Source: Liopterus haemorrhoidalis (Eukaryota; Arthropoda; Insecta; Coleoptera; Dytiscidae). From it: a stretch of DNA of 64,000 nt. The stretch covers positions 52,833,466 through 52,897,465 of the forward strand of contig OZ020611.1 of NCBI GenBank assembly GCA_963971575.1, read 5' to 3'. Of this stretch, positions 34,546 through 47,065 are shown in pieces. Under the pieces are notes generated by a model. The model searched no databases. It was not told the origin of the DNA and saw nothing but the letters and a program-made list of their open reading frames with translations. The translations under genes and the position numbers were made by a program. Positions within the stretch are counted from its first letter, which is position 1. The number at the start of each line of letters is the position of its first letter.

Positions 34546-35238
34546 ATTCACACAAGACAGCAGTTAAGATATGATGATTCTTGTCAGTATAACATTTCAC
34601 TAAATTTGTAACTGGACTATATATAGAAATGTCGTATTTTCTTAATTTGTACATCTCAATGACATAGAAATTGCTTTTTCTGGGAGAATAAAAAAAATCT
34701 AAGTGCTCATGAAACTTCGACTTCATACGTGCATTTATCCGTTTGCTAACTCAAGAGATATATCCGCTGCGGCAAAAAAACGGCTTGGACGCGTTAGTTT
34801 TAATTGTTTATAAAAATTTCTGCAACTATTCTGTCCTTGAATACCACAAAAAAGAGAAGAATACCAATCAAATTTCGGTTAAAAATAAATAATGTAAAGG
34901 AAAAATACAGCATAAGGGCGTATCAAGATAGAGGGAACACATTTAAATTATTTTTTTTATCGAAAATGCGACGTTTAAGCAAGTTAGGAACAAAAATTTG
35001 ATGAACAAAGTTTACTCAAAGAATCAAATGGTATTATTGAAAGTTTCTGCAATAAACTAGGAGTATAGGATATCAAGTACAACTTTGAATTTTTAAATGG
35101 GAACGTATGTTGTAGTTGGGCATCTTTGTATAGAGCTTTTGAAAAGAAGTAACATTTACTTTATATATTTTTTACATATATATTTTTTATATCGTTTACG
35201 GTTTTCGAAACATTGCATTTCCTATAATGACTTGAAAG

Positions 35239-36079
35239 CAGAGCTGGAAATATTTGAAATAAAGTATTTGAAAAAGTACTTCAATTACTTTCTGGTACTT
35301 GAAATATTGTATTTCAAATACTTCAAAAAAATGCTCTTGGTATTTAGATATGCAAATGCTTTCTCCGTGGTATTTGTATTTGCTATTTTTTGTCTGAAAA
35401 TGTCAGAGTTTGAAATACTTTAGAAGTATTTCAAATATTTCCTAGTATTTTAAATATCTGCTAGTATTTCAAATATTTCCCCAGAGTGTCAAATATTTTC
35501 CTAGTATTTCAAATATTTCCTTAGTATTTCAAATATGTCTTTATTATTTCAAATATTTTCTAATATTTCAAATATTTATCTAGTATTTCAAAAATTTCCC
35601 TACTATATATTTCAAATATTTCCACAGTATTTAAAATATTTTCCTAGAATTTCAAATATTTCTTTCGTAAATATTTCAAATGTTTCCTAATATTTCAAAT
35701 ATTTCTCTAGTACATATTTCAAAAATTTCCCTAGTATATACTTCAAATATTTCCCCAGTATTTAAAATATTTTCCTAGAATTTCAAATATTTCTTTCGTA
35801 AATATTTCAAATGTTTCCTAATATTTCAAATAATTCCCTATTATTTCAAATATTTCCCTAGTATTTCAATTTTTTTCTTATTATTTCAAATATTTCCTAG
35901 TATTTCAAATAATTCCTAGTATTTGAAATAATTTTATTATTTCAAATACATTTAAATTATTTGGAATACATTATTTCAAATACTACTTAAATAATATTTT
36001 AAAAGTATTTGTTATTTCAAATACTTTGATCGGTATTTGGTATTTGAAATACTTTTACTGAGTATTTGGTACAGCTCTG
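35239..36079. mobile_element. hAT element with TATTTCAAATA array
   Basis: The termini are CAGAGCTG / CAGCTCTG. An 8-bp target duplication, CTTGAAAG (35231-35238) versus CGTGAAAG (36080-36087), matches at 7 of 8. The interior 35420-35950 is a degenerate array of roughly 20-30 bp units around CTAGTATTTCAAATATTTC. 34546-35238 to its left shows nothing but the phrase GTATCAAGATAGAGGGAACA at about 34921. Confidence 0.85.
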
Positions 36080-36232
36080 CGTGAAAGTAAAGTATTTTTA
36101 TTTTTATTATGCTCCGAGCTACAGCTCAAGAATAAAGATGCGAAAGTGTTTAAATCAAAATGGAAGGCACTTTGCACACATACAAATATAAATACTTTAT
36201 TTTCAACTCATTATGGAGTATACAATTGGAAA

Positions 36233-36573
36233 CAGAGGCGGCCCAAGACGGGATGCAGGCAATGCGCCGCATCGGGGCGCCTTAAGCAGCTATTTAGGGG
36301 CGCCTTAAGCGGTTTTCACTTGAAATTTAGAAGTGAGGACCTTTTTTTAAGTCTTCAATTGAAATTTTAGAAATGAAACCTTTTTTTTGCCCTTCACTTG
36401 AAATTTTAGAAGTGAAGACCTTTTTTTTAGCTCTTCGCTTGAAATTTTAGAAGTGAAAACCTTTTTTTATTTTATAATAGTTATCAACAAAAATATATGT
36501 GTGTGTGAGGGGGGGGGGCGGGCGCCTAACCTAATTTTGCATCGGGGCGCCAAGTACCCTTGGGCCGGCCCTG
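36233..36573. mobile_element. hAT MITE carrying the poly-T minisatellite module
   Basis: The termini are CAGAGGCGGCCCAAG and, inverted, CAGGGCCGGCCCAAG. A perfect 8-bp target duplication, ATTGGAAA, lies at 36225-36232 and 36574-36581. 36310-36460 holds four units of about 45 bp around AGAAGTGAAGACCTTTTTTT and CTTCACTTGAAATTTTAGAA. Close inner repeats of ATCGGGGCGCC sit at both ends. Confidence 0.92.
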
Positions 36574-36883
36574 ATTGGAAACCTTAAATAGTAAACCGTA
36601 AAAGATACTAAAATAATGTTTAAATAAATTCTTTTTAAAAGCTCTATCCAAAGACACACATTTTTTTTTTTTGATAATCGTCGTGATGAGATTTTTACGT
36701 TTACTTCATGTAGCTTGTTTAGCATATTTCAAATAATATTAAAATCAAAGTAAGCACGTATGGAGCCGAGGTGCTTGCAAGAAGTATCTTGTAGGCATAG
36801 TATAGTGGTGATGTGTAGCTAGTAGGTACTACCAGAATAAGCAATTATTAATATGAGTATTGTTAGAAAGTTAGTAAACTTAC

Positions 36884-37030
36884 ACCCACAGAATCCCTGC
36901 TAGTACTAGTAGAAGATCCATTCGATTCACCTGACTGACCGGTGGGGTTCAGAGGACACACCAAATCCCCATAGTCCTGTTCCCCTTTATCCTTCTTCTT
37001 CTTCAATGAAAACTGCGATTTTTTCGTTAC
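36884..37030 (-). CDS. Liprin-beta: Liprin-beta exon after SAM3
   Basis: This exon is bounded by acceptor TTAG (37032-37031) and donor GTAAGT (36883 downward). It has 49 codons in phase 0 at both sides: VTKKSQFSLKKKKDKGEQDY, then GDLVCPLNPTG and a Ser/Thr-rich end. The basic KKKKDKGEQDYGDLVCP stretch matches the segment that follows the third SAM domain in liprin-beta proteins. It has no long ATG frame of its own, so it is easily missed. Confidence 0.85.
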
Positions 37031-38320
37031 CTAACACAATAAAACAGTACATAAGAAAAATTTACATATATCTCACTTATGTAAAATAATAGGCTTGTAG
37101 TGATTTCTTTTTTATGAATATTAAGCAATTTTACATACATTGGTGTATTTAATTTTGTGAGTTTCATTTTATGATTTTGGCAAAAAATAATTACTAAATA
37201 CTTTTACATTTTAATATTTACTTCATTGTAACGGAGCTGCCGTCAGTGGTTGTTTTGCTTATTAGTATTCGATGTACGTTTATTATCTCTCTAGAGGGCA
37301 TGAACGTTCATGCATTTATATGTGAAAATATGTTAGAATTTTCAAAAAAAAAAAAAAAAAAAAGACAAATTAAAAATATTGCATTTTTGTTGCTTTAAAA
37401 TGAATGCCAAGGCCCTTTAGTACCTCAGGATTTGAAACTTCCAACCGCAGGTTTTTATCTCATGTAGGTCTTCCGAAAATGAAATATTTACAAATTTCCA
37501 AAACTACAAGGATCGAAAACGCATTACCTAAGGAGAGACATATTTTTTTATCTAGGTAGAAAAGTCTGCAGATTTCAAAAATTTAAACTGCAGCTTTTTA
37601 TCTCTAATCGTTAAACAACAGAATCATCTCGCAAAAAATTGGACCTAATATTAATAAGATGCCTGTCTTTGTACTTTCTTAACTGACAGCTCAAAAAACT
37701 GGGATTTTTAAGAAAAAATTAAGATTAAACGAAACTCGTACGAATTACCAATTAAGAATTCAGAGAAAAACTAAATATAAAGCTAATGGAGACCATTATA
37801 AAAGAAGGTCAGCTAAAATAATTATATATACCCAGAATGAGAAGATAAAATTATAAAAATAACGAGATAAACCGAAACCAGGAAGACCGAGGAAAACATG
37901 GAATATTTATAATATAATAAGAAAAAAAAAGTCACAATAAAGAGAAGTGTAAGAAAAGAGAGAAGAAAATATACAAAAAAAAAAAAAACAAGATGGAAAA
38001 AATATAGAGAAGAACGTCAGATAATAATTAACTTAACCATAGACTAACGCAAGGTGAAGAAATGGTTGGAAGGGAAGAGAATGAAATAAAATAAAATAAA
38101 TCAAAGATGGGCGAGAAAACTGGAAGCAAGAAGGAAGGAGATCGGAGAGGGAAACCAGAAGGAGAACAGGAAGAAGGAGAGGGACATTAGAGCTAGAAGA
38201 TAGAAAAGAGAAAAACCATTGTTAATTAATTGGATTGGATTGTTATGTATTTATTGTTGGATTTATTGTTTTATTTTTTGTAATGGTTAATACCCTGAAC
38301 GCCGCAAGGCCTAGGGAATA

Positions 38321-38323
<3 letters not shown>
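37031..38323. other. Liprin-beta intron: spacer and possible decayed LINE tail
   Basis: 37860-38080 on the + strand reads KPGRPRKTW with later basic, Arg-rich segments, weakly like the end of an RTE ORF; the sequence is purine-rich and too decayed to be sure. The poly-A run at 37348-37363 and the rest hold nothing. TAGACTAACGCAAG at 38040-38053 recurs exactly at 47076-47089. Confidence 0.35.

Positions 38324-38405
<82 letters not shown>
38324..38405. repeat. (AT)n microsatellite
   Basis: About 80 bp of almost uninterrupted AT dinucleotides. The YIYIYI ORF across it is an artefact. Confidence 0.97.
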
Positions 38406-38466
38406 AATTGTTCTTCTTTAATCGTAATATCATCTTTGATATTACTCGTCAAGAATTTACATCTTT

Positions 38467-39420
38467 ATCTTTCTTTATATATAAAAATGGATATTTGTGG
38501 CTATGTCCGGAAATTCTAACCCACTTCCAGATACGCTACCGAGTTGAAATTTTGCATACAGGTAGCAAATGGCTTCATCATAACTAGAAAAATCGAAAAT
38601 CTCAAAAAAGTCCCATCAGAAACGAGAAATTAATAATTTTGTTTTTAATTACATTCGACCATTGGTATATCTATCACATATGCAGTGACCGGATAGGAAT
38701 TTTCATTCAATAGTTGACTGTCTAACTGTATGAACATCGTGAGTGTTCGCTAAATATCGGAAGTGTTCGGCCCGAGAATAACCTTTATCAGCAGGTAAAC
38801 ATTGTAGAAAATAAAACCGGTGTTTGGTTACAGTTGATAATAAATTGTTATTGTTATTTAGCAAAACTTATGGTTCGTGTATGTAGAGCGAGACATAAGC
38901 TGAATATCTGTTTTCTGGATAATTATTTTTAACGGAGTTTTCTTAACTTATTTTTAGTATAATTATTTTTTTTTTCTATCTTTTTTTTACGAATATTGAT
39001 TTAAATGCGATTGATAGCCATATTTTTTCAGTGTGGGCTACTTGCTCATTCTTCTATTTTTGTTTAAAAACATCTATTTTCTGTATCTATAAAATAGAAA
39101 ATATTCGGAAATTGTAACCCACATATGGTACTGAGTTTTTATGCAAATTTGATGAGTGTGGAAATTTGGTTTACAGGTAGAAAATGCCGTCTGTATAACA
39201 ATAAAAAAAATCGCATTAGAAACGATATTCATGAATTTTGTTTTTATTTATATTTGGGCATTAACATAGTTTTGAGAAATATTTAGTTGAATGGCTTTAG
39301 TGCAGCTTCGGACATCGTGCATTTTCGTGCGTAATTGTTATAACCCGAAGCCTGAGGTTGCATTTAGTTTACAGTCAGTCTAACCTAAACAACTGTTGCG
39401 AACGGATGTATGTTTATTAT
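38467..39420 (+). repeat. Two diverged direct copies, Helitron-like 5' ends
   Basis: Copies at about 38480-38660 and 39080-39290 share TATTCGGAAATT/TGTCCGGAAATT, CTAACCCAC, TACAGGTAG and AGAAACGA in the same order. The first follows TATATATAAAAATGG, like a Helitron start. No CTAG 3' end was found, so classification is uncertain. Confidence 0.4.
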
Positions 39421-39431
39421 CTATCTATCTA

Positions 39432-42400
39432 TCTATATATATATAAAAGGCAGTGTCCTGACTGACTGACTGACTGACTGACTCACTCATCACCGCCCAG
39501 CCCGAACCCCTGGGCCTAGAAACTTGAAATTCGGAGAGTATATTCCCTTCATGACGTAAGCACCCACTAAGAAGGGATTTTTCGAAATTCCACTCCTAAG
39601 GGGTGAAATGTTATTTCACGAATTCCGTAATATCTCTTAGGGCCGATGGGATATCGACTTAGTTTTTGCCTACAAGTATTACCCATACAAATGCAGAAAA
39701 ACCAATTTCGGGATTTTGCCCTAATCAACCCCTAAAGGGGTGAACCTACAATCGGGGTGGATTATATATCCCGTTGTATTTCCTGTGTTCGTTTAGTTGC
39801 AAGATTACTTTTTAGCACATAGGTGTCTTTTTAAAATATCTCGAAATGGTATTGACTGTTTTTTGAAATTTCACCCCTAAAGGGTGAAAAGGGGTGAATT
39901 GTGATATTAAGGATTCTTTAATATCTCTTAGGACCAATAAGATACCAACTTGCTTTTTGCTTACAAAGATTACCCATACAAATATCGAATCACCAATTTC
40001 AGGATTTTGTCCTAATCAACCCCTAAAGGGGTGGATCTACAATCAGGGTGAATTATACATCCCGTCGTAATTCCTGTGTTCGTTTCGTTGCAACATTACT
40101 TTTTGGCACATAGGTGACTTTTTAAAATATCTCGAAATGGGTTTGACAGTTTTTTAAAATTACACCCCTAAGGGTTGAAAAGGGGTGAATTGTGATTTCA
40201 AGGATGCCTTAATATCTTTTAGGATCAATAAGATATTGACTTACTATTTGCTTGCAAAGATTATCCATACAATTACCGAAAAACTTATTTCAGGAATTTG
40301 TCCTAATCAACCCCTAAAGGGGTGGATCTACAATCGGGGTGAGTTATACATTCCGTCGTATTTCCTGTGTTCGTTTAGTTGCAACATTACTTTTTGGCAC
40401 ATAGGTGTCTTTTTAAAATAACTCGAAATGGGTTCGACAGTTTTTTAAAATTTCACCCCTATAGGGTGAAAAGGGGTGAATTATGATTTCAAGTATTCCT
40501 TAATATCTCTTAGAACCAATAAGATATCGACTTGCTTTTTGCTTACAACGATTACCCATACAAATACCGAAAAACATATTTCAGGTTTTTGTCCTAATCA
40601 ACTCCTAAAGGGGTGCATCTACAATCGGGGTGAATTATACATCCCGTCGTATTTCCTGTGTTCATTAGTTGCAGCATTACTTTTTGGCACATAGGTGTCT
40701 TTTTAAAATATCTCGAAATGGGTTTGACAGTTTTTTAAAATTTCACCCCTAAGGGTTGAAAAGGGGTGAATTGTGATTTTAAGGATTCCTTAATATCTCT
40801 TAGAACCAATAAGATATGGACTTACTGTTTGCTTGCAAAGATTATCCATACAATTACCGAAAAACGTATTTCAGGAATTTGTCCTAATCAACCCCTAAAG
40901 GGGTGGATCTACAATCAGGGTGAGTTATACATTTCGTTGTATTTCCTGTGTACGTTTAGTTGCAACATTACTTTTTAGCACATAGCTGTCTTTTTAAAAT
41001 ATCTCGAAAAGGTTTTGATAGTTTTTAAAATTTCATCCCTAAAGGGTGAAAAGGGGTGAATTGTGATTTCAAGGATTCCTTAATATATCTTAGGGCCAAT
41101 AAGATATTGCCTTACTTTTTGCTGACAAAGATTACCCATACAAATACCGAAAAATATATTTCGGGATTTTGTCCTAATCAACCCCTAAAGGATGGATCTA
41201 CAATTGGGGTGAATTATACATCCCGTCGTATTCCCTGTTTGAGATATAAGGTTTCTTTTTGGCACATAGGCGTCTTTTTAAAATATCTCGAAATGGTTTT
41301 GACAACATTTTTAAATTTAACCCCTCAAGGGTGAAAAGGGGTGAAATGTGATTTCAAGGATTGTTTAATATTTTTTAACACCAATAAGATATCGACTTGG
41401 ATTTTGCGTACAAAAACTACCCTTGCAAATTCCGAAAAAACAATTTTTTTATTTTGTCCTAATCAACCCCTTAAGGGGTGGATCTACAATCGGGGTGAAT
41501 TATACATCCCGCCATATTTCCTGTGTTCGTTTAGTTGCAACATTACTTTTTTGCACATAAGTATCTTTTTAAAATATCTCGAAATAGTTTTGACATTTTT
41601 TTTTTTTTAATTACCCCCTAAAGGGTGAAAAGGGATGAATTGTGATTTCAAGGATTCCTTAATATCTCTTAGGATCAATAAGATATCGACTTGCTTTTTG
41701 CTTACGAAGATTACCCATACAAATACCGAAAAACTTATTTCAGGATTTGGTCCTAATCAACCCTTAAGGGGATGGATCTACAATCAAGGTGAATTATACA
41801 TCCCGTCGTATTTCCTCTGTTCGTTTAGTTACAAAATTAATTTTTGGTCTTTTTAAAATATCTCGAAATGGTATTGACAGTTTTTTTAAATTTCACCCCT
41901 AAAGGGTGAAAAGGGGTGAATTGTGATTTTAAAGATTCCTTTATATCTCTTAGGACCAATAAGATATCGACTTGCTTTTTGCTTACAAATATTACCCATA
42001 CAAATACGGAAAAATATGTTTCAGGATTTTGTCCTAATCAACCCCTAAACGGTGGATCTACAATTGGGGTGAATTTTGCATCCCGTCGTATTCCCTGTGT
42101 TTGTTGGGTTATAAGGTTTCATTTTGGCACATAGGCGTATTTTTAAAATATCTCGAAATGGTTTTGACAATTTTTTTAAATTTAACCCCTAAAGGGTAAA
42201 AAGGGGTAAAATGTGATTTCAAGGATTGTTTAACATTTTTTAGGACCAATAAGATATTGATGCAAATACCGAAAAACCAATTTTTGGATTTTGTTCTAAT
42301 CAAGCCCTTAAAGGGTGGATCAACAATCGGGATGAATTATACATCCCGTCGTATTTCCTGTGTTCGTTTAGTTGCAACATTACTTTTTGGCACATAGGTT

Positions 42401-43301
42401 TTTTTTTTAATATCTCGAAATGATTTTGACATTTTTTTTAAAATTCACCCCTTAAGTGTGAAAAGGGGTGAAATGTGATTTCAGTAATTCCTTAATTTTT
42501 TTAGGACCAACAAGATATCGACTTGGTGTTTACTTTTAAAAATTATCCATACAAATGCCGAAAAACTTATTTCAGGATTTCGTCCTAATCAACCCCTAAA
42601 GGGGTGATTCTACAAACGGGGTAGATTATACATCACGTCGTATTTCCTGTGTTTGTTGAGTTATAACGTTTCTTTTTGGCACATTGGTCTTTTTAAAATG
42701 TCTCGAAATGGTTTTAACAGTTTTTTACCTTGAACAAATATCACCCCTAAAGGGTGAAAAGAGGGAATTGTGATTTCAAGGACGCCTTAATATCTTCTAG
42801 GATCAATAAGATATAGACTTGGTTTTTGCTTATAAAGATTACCCATACAAATGCCGAAAAATGTATTTCAGGATTTTATCTTAATCAATCCTAAAGGGGT
42901 GAATCTACATTCGGGGTGAATTATAGAACCCTTTGTATTTCCAGCGGTTGTTTAGTTATAACATTCCATTTTGGCATATATGTTTTCACAGTTTGACAGT
43001 TTCCTTTCACTCCTAAAGGGTAAATTAGTATTTTTTTGTTAAAAATAAAATATTCGGAGAATACATATTTCAGTATGAAGTAAGAACCCACTAATAAAGG
43101 ATTTTTTCAAGTTCGACCCCTATCTGGTCAAAAGGAGTAAAATGTTTTTTCACGGGTTCCTCAATATCTCTTAGGATAGATGAGATATCGACTAGATTTT
43201 TTGTTACAAAGGTTACCCATACACAAGTTTAAAAACAAACTGCGGATTTTATGCCAATGAGACCATCAATATACCGTAGCGAAGCACGGGTTTTCAGCTA
43301 G
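39432..43301 (+). mobile_element. Helitron-like element A, left half of a palindrome
   Basis: It begins TCTATATATATATAAAAGG, followed by a (GACT)n run and a unique head (CACCGCCCAGCCCGAACC...). It ends with a hairpin of the CCGTAGCGAAGCACGG type and TTTTCAGCTAG, followed by T. TC start, CTAG end, insertion before T and a 3' hairpin are the Helitron rules. No Rep/helicase ORF is present. Most of the body is a tandem array of about 12 units of about 290 bp. It lies in a 10.2-kb liprin-beta intron. Confidence 0.7.
39600..43030 (+). repeat. About 290-bp tandem array in element A
   Basis: Unit starts fall near 39605, 39896, 40185, 40476, 40766, 41056, 41341, 41635, 41916, 42208, 42470 and 42765. 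Each unit carries short palindromes (CACCCCTAAAGGGTG and ACCCCTAAAGGGGT) and the phrase AATCAACCCCTAAAGGGGTG. ORFs of 70-90 codons (M-N-C-D-F-K-D-S-L-I...) recur only because the unit recurs. They differ by stops and shifts and are not taken as genes. Confidence 0.85.
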
Positions 43302-43317
43302 TCTATATATATATATA

Positions 43318-46300
43318 CTAGCTGAAAACCCGTGCTTCGCTACGGTATATTGATGGTCTCATTAGCGTAAAATCCTCAGTTTGTTTTTAAACTTGTGTAT
43401 GGGTAACCCTTGTAAGCAAAAACCTAGTCGATATCTCATCTGTTCTAAGCAATATTGAGGAATCTGTGAAAAAACATTTTACTCCTTTTCACAACATAGG
43501 GGTCGAACTTGAAAAACGCGAATTTTATGTATCTATGTCAAAGGAACGTTCTATCGAGTAAAAAATATCCATTTACCCCTTTAAAAGGGTGACCATTCGT
43601 CCCGCATTTTGATTTGGTGTCCCCAGGGCCGAATTTTGCTCTTTACTTTCCAAGAAAATGGTCACCCTACCCTTTAAGGGTGAATTTTAAAAAACTGTCA
43701 AAACCATGTCGCGATATTTTAAAAAGACACTTACTTGTCAAAAAGGAAACTTATAACTCAACAGACACTTGAAATACGTCGGGACGTACAATTCACCCCG
43801 AATGTAGATTCTCCCCTTTTGGGATTGATTAGGATAAAATCCTGAAATACATTTGTCGGCATTTGTATGAGTAATATTTATAAGCAAAAACCAAGTCTAT
43901 ATCTTATTGATCCTAGAAGATATTAAGGCGTCCTTGAAATCACAATTCCCTTTTTTTCACCCTTTAGAGGTGATATTTGTTAAAGGTAAAAAATTGTTAA
44001 AACCATTTCGAAACATTTTAAAAAGACACAGGAAATACGACGCGGTGTATAATCTAGCCCGTTTGTAGAATCACCCCTTTAGGGGTTGATTAGGACGTAA
44101 TCCTGAAATAAGTTTTTCGGCATTTGTATGGATAATTTTTGTAAGCAAACACCAAGTCGATATCTTATTGGTCCTAAAAGAATTAAGGAATTACTGAAAT
44201 CACATTTCACCCTTAAGGGGTGAAATTAAAAAAAAAAAATGTCAAAATCATTTCGGGATATTAAAAAAAAAACACCTGGGTGCCAAAAAGTAATGTTGCA
44301 ACTAAACGAACACAGGAAATGCGACGGGATGTATAATCCATCCCGATTGTAGATACACCCCTTTAGGGGTTGATTAGGACAAAATCCAAAAACTGGTTTT
44401 TCGGTATTTGCATGGGTAGTTTTTGTAAGCAAAAACCAAGTAGATATCTTATTGGTCCTGAAAAATGTTTAACAATCCTTGACATCACATTTTACCCCTT
44501 TTTACCCTTTCGGGGTTAAATTTAAAAAAAAATTTAAAACATTTCGATATATTTTAAAAATACGCCTATGTGCCAAAAAGAAACCTTATAACTCAACAAA
44601 CACAGGGAATACGACAGGATGTATAATTCACCCCAATTGTAGATCCACCGTTTACGGGTTGATTAGGACAAAAATTCTGAAATATATTTTTCCGTATTTG
44701 TATGGGTAATCTTTGTAAGCAAAAAGCAAGTCGATATCTTATTGGTCCTAAGAGATATTAAGGAATCCTTGAAATCACAATTCACCCCTTTTCACCCTTT
44801 AGGGGTGAAATTAAAAAAAAAACTGTTAATACTATTTCGAGATATTTTAAAAAGACATCTATTTGAATTTTTTTTGAATTTAAAAAAGTCAAAACCATTT
44901 CGAGATATTTTAAAAAGACGCCTATGTGCCAAAAAGAAACCTTATATCTCAATAAACACAGGGAATACGACGGGATGCATAATTCACCCCGATTGTAGAT
45001 CCATCCTTTAGGGGTTGATTAGGACAAAATCCTGAAATACATTTTTCGGTATTTGTATGGATAATCTTTATCAGCAAAAAGCAAGTCAATATCTTATTGG
45101 CCCTAAGAGATTTAAGGAAACCTTGAAATCACAATTCACCCCTTTTCACCCTTTAGGGATGAAATTTTAAAAAACTATCAAAACCTTTTCGAGATATTTT
45201 AAAAAGACACCTATGTGCTAAAAAGTAATGTTGCAACTAAACGAACACAGGAAATACAACGGAATGTATAACTCACCCCGATTGTAGATCCACCCCTTTA
45301 GGGGTTGATTAGGACAAATTCCTGAAATAAGTTTTTCGGTAATTGTATGGATAAACTTTGCAAGCAAACAGTAAGTCCATATCTTATTGGTCCTAAAAGA
45401 TATTAAGGAATCCTTGAAATCACAATTCACCCCTTTTCAACCCTTAGGGGTGAAATTTTAAAAAACTGTCAAACCCGTTTCGAGATATTTTAAAAAGACA
45501 CCTATGTGCCAAAAAGTAATGCTGCAACTAATGAACACAGGAAATACGACGGGATGTATAATTCACCCTGATTGTACATCCACCCCTTTAGAGGTTGATT
45601 AGGACAAAATCCTGAAATATATTTTTCGGTATTTGTATGGATAATCTTTGTAAGCAAAAAGCAAGTCAATATCTTATTGGCCCTAAGAGATTTAAGGAAA
45701 CCTTGAAATCACAATTCACCCCTTTTCACCCTTTAGGGATGAAATTTTAAAAAACTATCAAAATCTTTTCGAGATATTTTAAAAAGACACCTATGTGCTA
45801 AAAAGTAATGTTGCAACTAAACGAACACAGGAAATACAACGGAATGTATAACTCACCCCGATTGTAGATCCACCCCTTTAGGGGTTGATTAGGACAAATT
45901 CCTGAAATAAGTTTTTCGGTAATTATATGGATAAACTTTGCAAGCAAACAGTAAGTCCATATCTTATTGCTCCTAAGAGATATTAAGGAATCCTTGAAAT
46001 CACAATTCACCCCTTTTCAACTCTTAGGGGTGAAATTTTAAAAAACTGTCAAACCCGTTTCGAGATATTTTAAAAATACACCTATGTGCCAAAAAGTAAT
46101 GCTGCAACTAATGAACACAGGAAATACGACGGGATGTATAATTCACCCTGATTGTAGATCCACCCCTTTAGGGGTTGATTAGGACAAAAACCTGAAATAT
46201 GTTTTTCGGTATTTGTATAGGTAATCTTTGTAAGCAAAAAGCAAGTCGATATCTTATTGGTTCTAAGAGATATTAAGGAATACTTGAAATCATAATTCAC

Positions 46301-47065
46301 CCCTTTTCACCCTATAGGGGTGAAATTTTAAAACACTACCAAAACCTTTTCGAGATATTTTAAAAAGACTCCTATGTGCTAAACAGTAATATTGCAACTA
46401 AACGAACACAGGAAATACGACAAAATGTATAATTCAACCCGATTGTAGATCCACCCCTTTAAGGGTTGATTAGGACAAATTCGTGAAATAAGTTTTTCGG
46501 TAATTGTATGGATAATCTTTGCAAGCAAACAGTAAATCGATATCTTATTGATCCTAAGAGATATTAAAGAATCCTTAAAATCACAATTCACCCCTTTTCA
46601 CCCTTTAGGGGTGAAATTTCAAAAAACTGTCAATACCATTTCGAGATATTTTAAAAAGACACCTATGTGCCAAAAAGTAATCTTGCAACTAAACGAACAC
46701 AGGAAATACAACGGGATGTATAATCCACCCCGATTGTAGGTTCACCCCTTTAGGGGTTGATTAGGGCAAAATCCCGAAACTGGTTTTTCGGCAATTGTAT
46801 GGGTAATACTTGTAAGCAAAAACTAAGCCGATATCCCATCGACCCTAAGAGATATTAAGTAATTCGTGAAATCACATTTCACCCCTTTTCATCCCTTAGG
46901 AGTGGAATTTCGAAAAATCCCTTCTTAGTGGGTGCTTACGTCATGAAGGGAATATACTCTCCGAATTTCAAGTTTCTAGGCCCAGGGGTTTGGGCTGGGC
47001 GGTGATGAGTGAGTCAGTCAGTCAGTCAGTCAGTCAGTCAGGACACTGCCTTTTATATATATAGA
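43318..47065 (-). mobile_element. Helitron-like element B, right half of the palindrome
   Basis: This is the reverse complement of element A with the same head, array and 3' hairpin. Its CTAG end (43321-43318) lies 16 bp from that of element A, separated by TCTATATATATATATA. The outer 120 bp of the two copies are nearly identical by eye; the arrays differ in details. It holds about 11 units and carries an 85-bp hAT insert that A lacks. Its 5' end near 47065 is within an AT run and is approximate. Confidence 0.7.
43585..43669. mobile_element. 85-bp hAT MITE inside element B
   Basis: The termini are AAGGGTGACCATTCG / AATGGTCACCCTA. A perfect 8-bp target duplication, CCCTTTAA, lies at 43577-43584 and 43670-43677. 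It is absent from the equivalent place in element A. Confidence 0.88.

Noticed and set aside
34424..34726. ORF with VAISNRS repeats
   Set aside because: A 21-bp minisatellite keeps any open frame open; the flanking parts have no domain.
38243..38452. YIYIYI ORF
   Set aside because: (AT)n microsatellite.
39600..46900. Repeated ORFs of 70-90 residues (M-N-C-D-F-K-D...) as a protein family
   Set aside because: They recur only because the 290-bp repeat recurs, have stops and shifts in many units, no promoters, and lie in a Helitron-like array.
39600..47000. CRISPR-like array
   Set aside because: The genome is eukaryotic and the repeats are long with no unique spacers.
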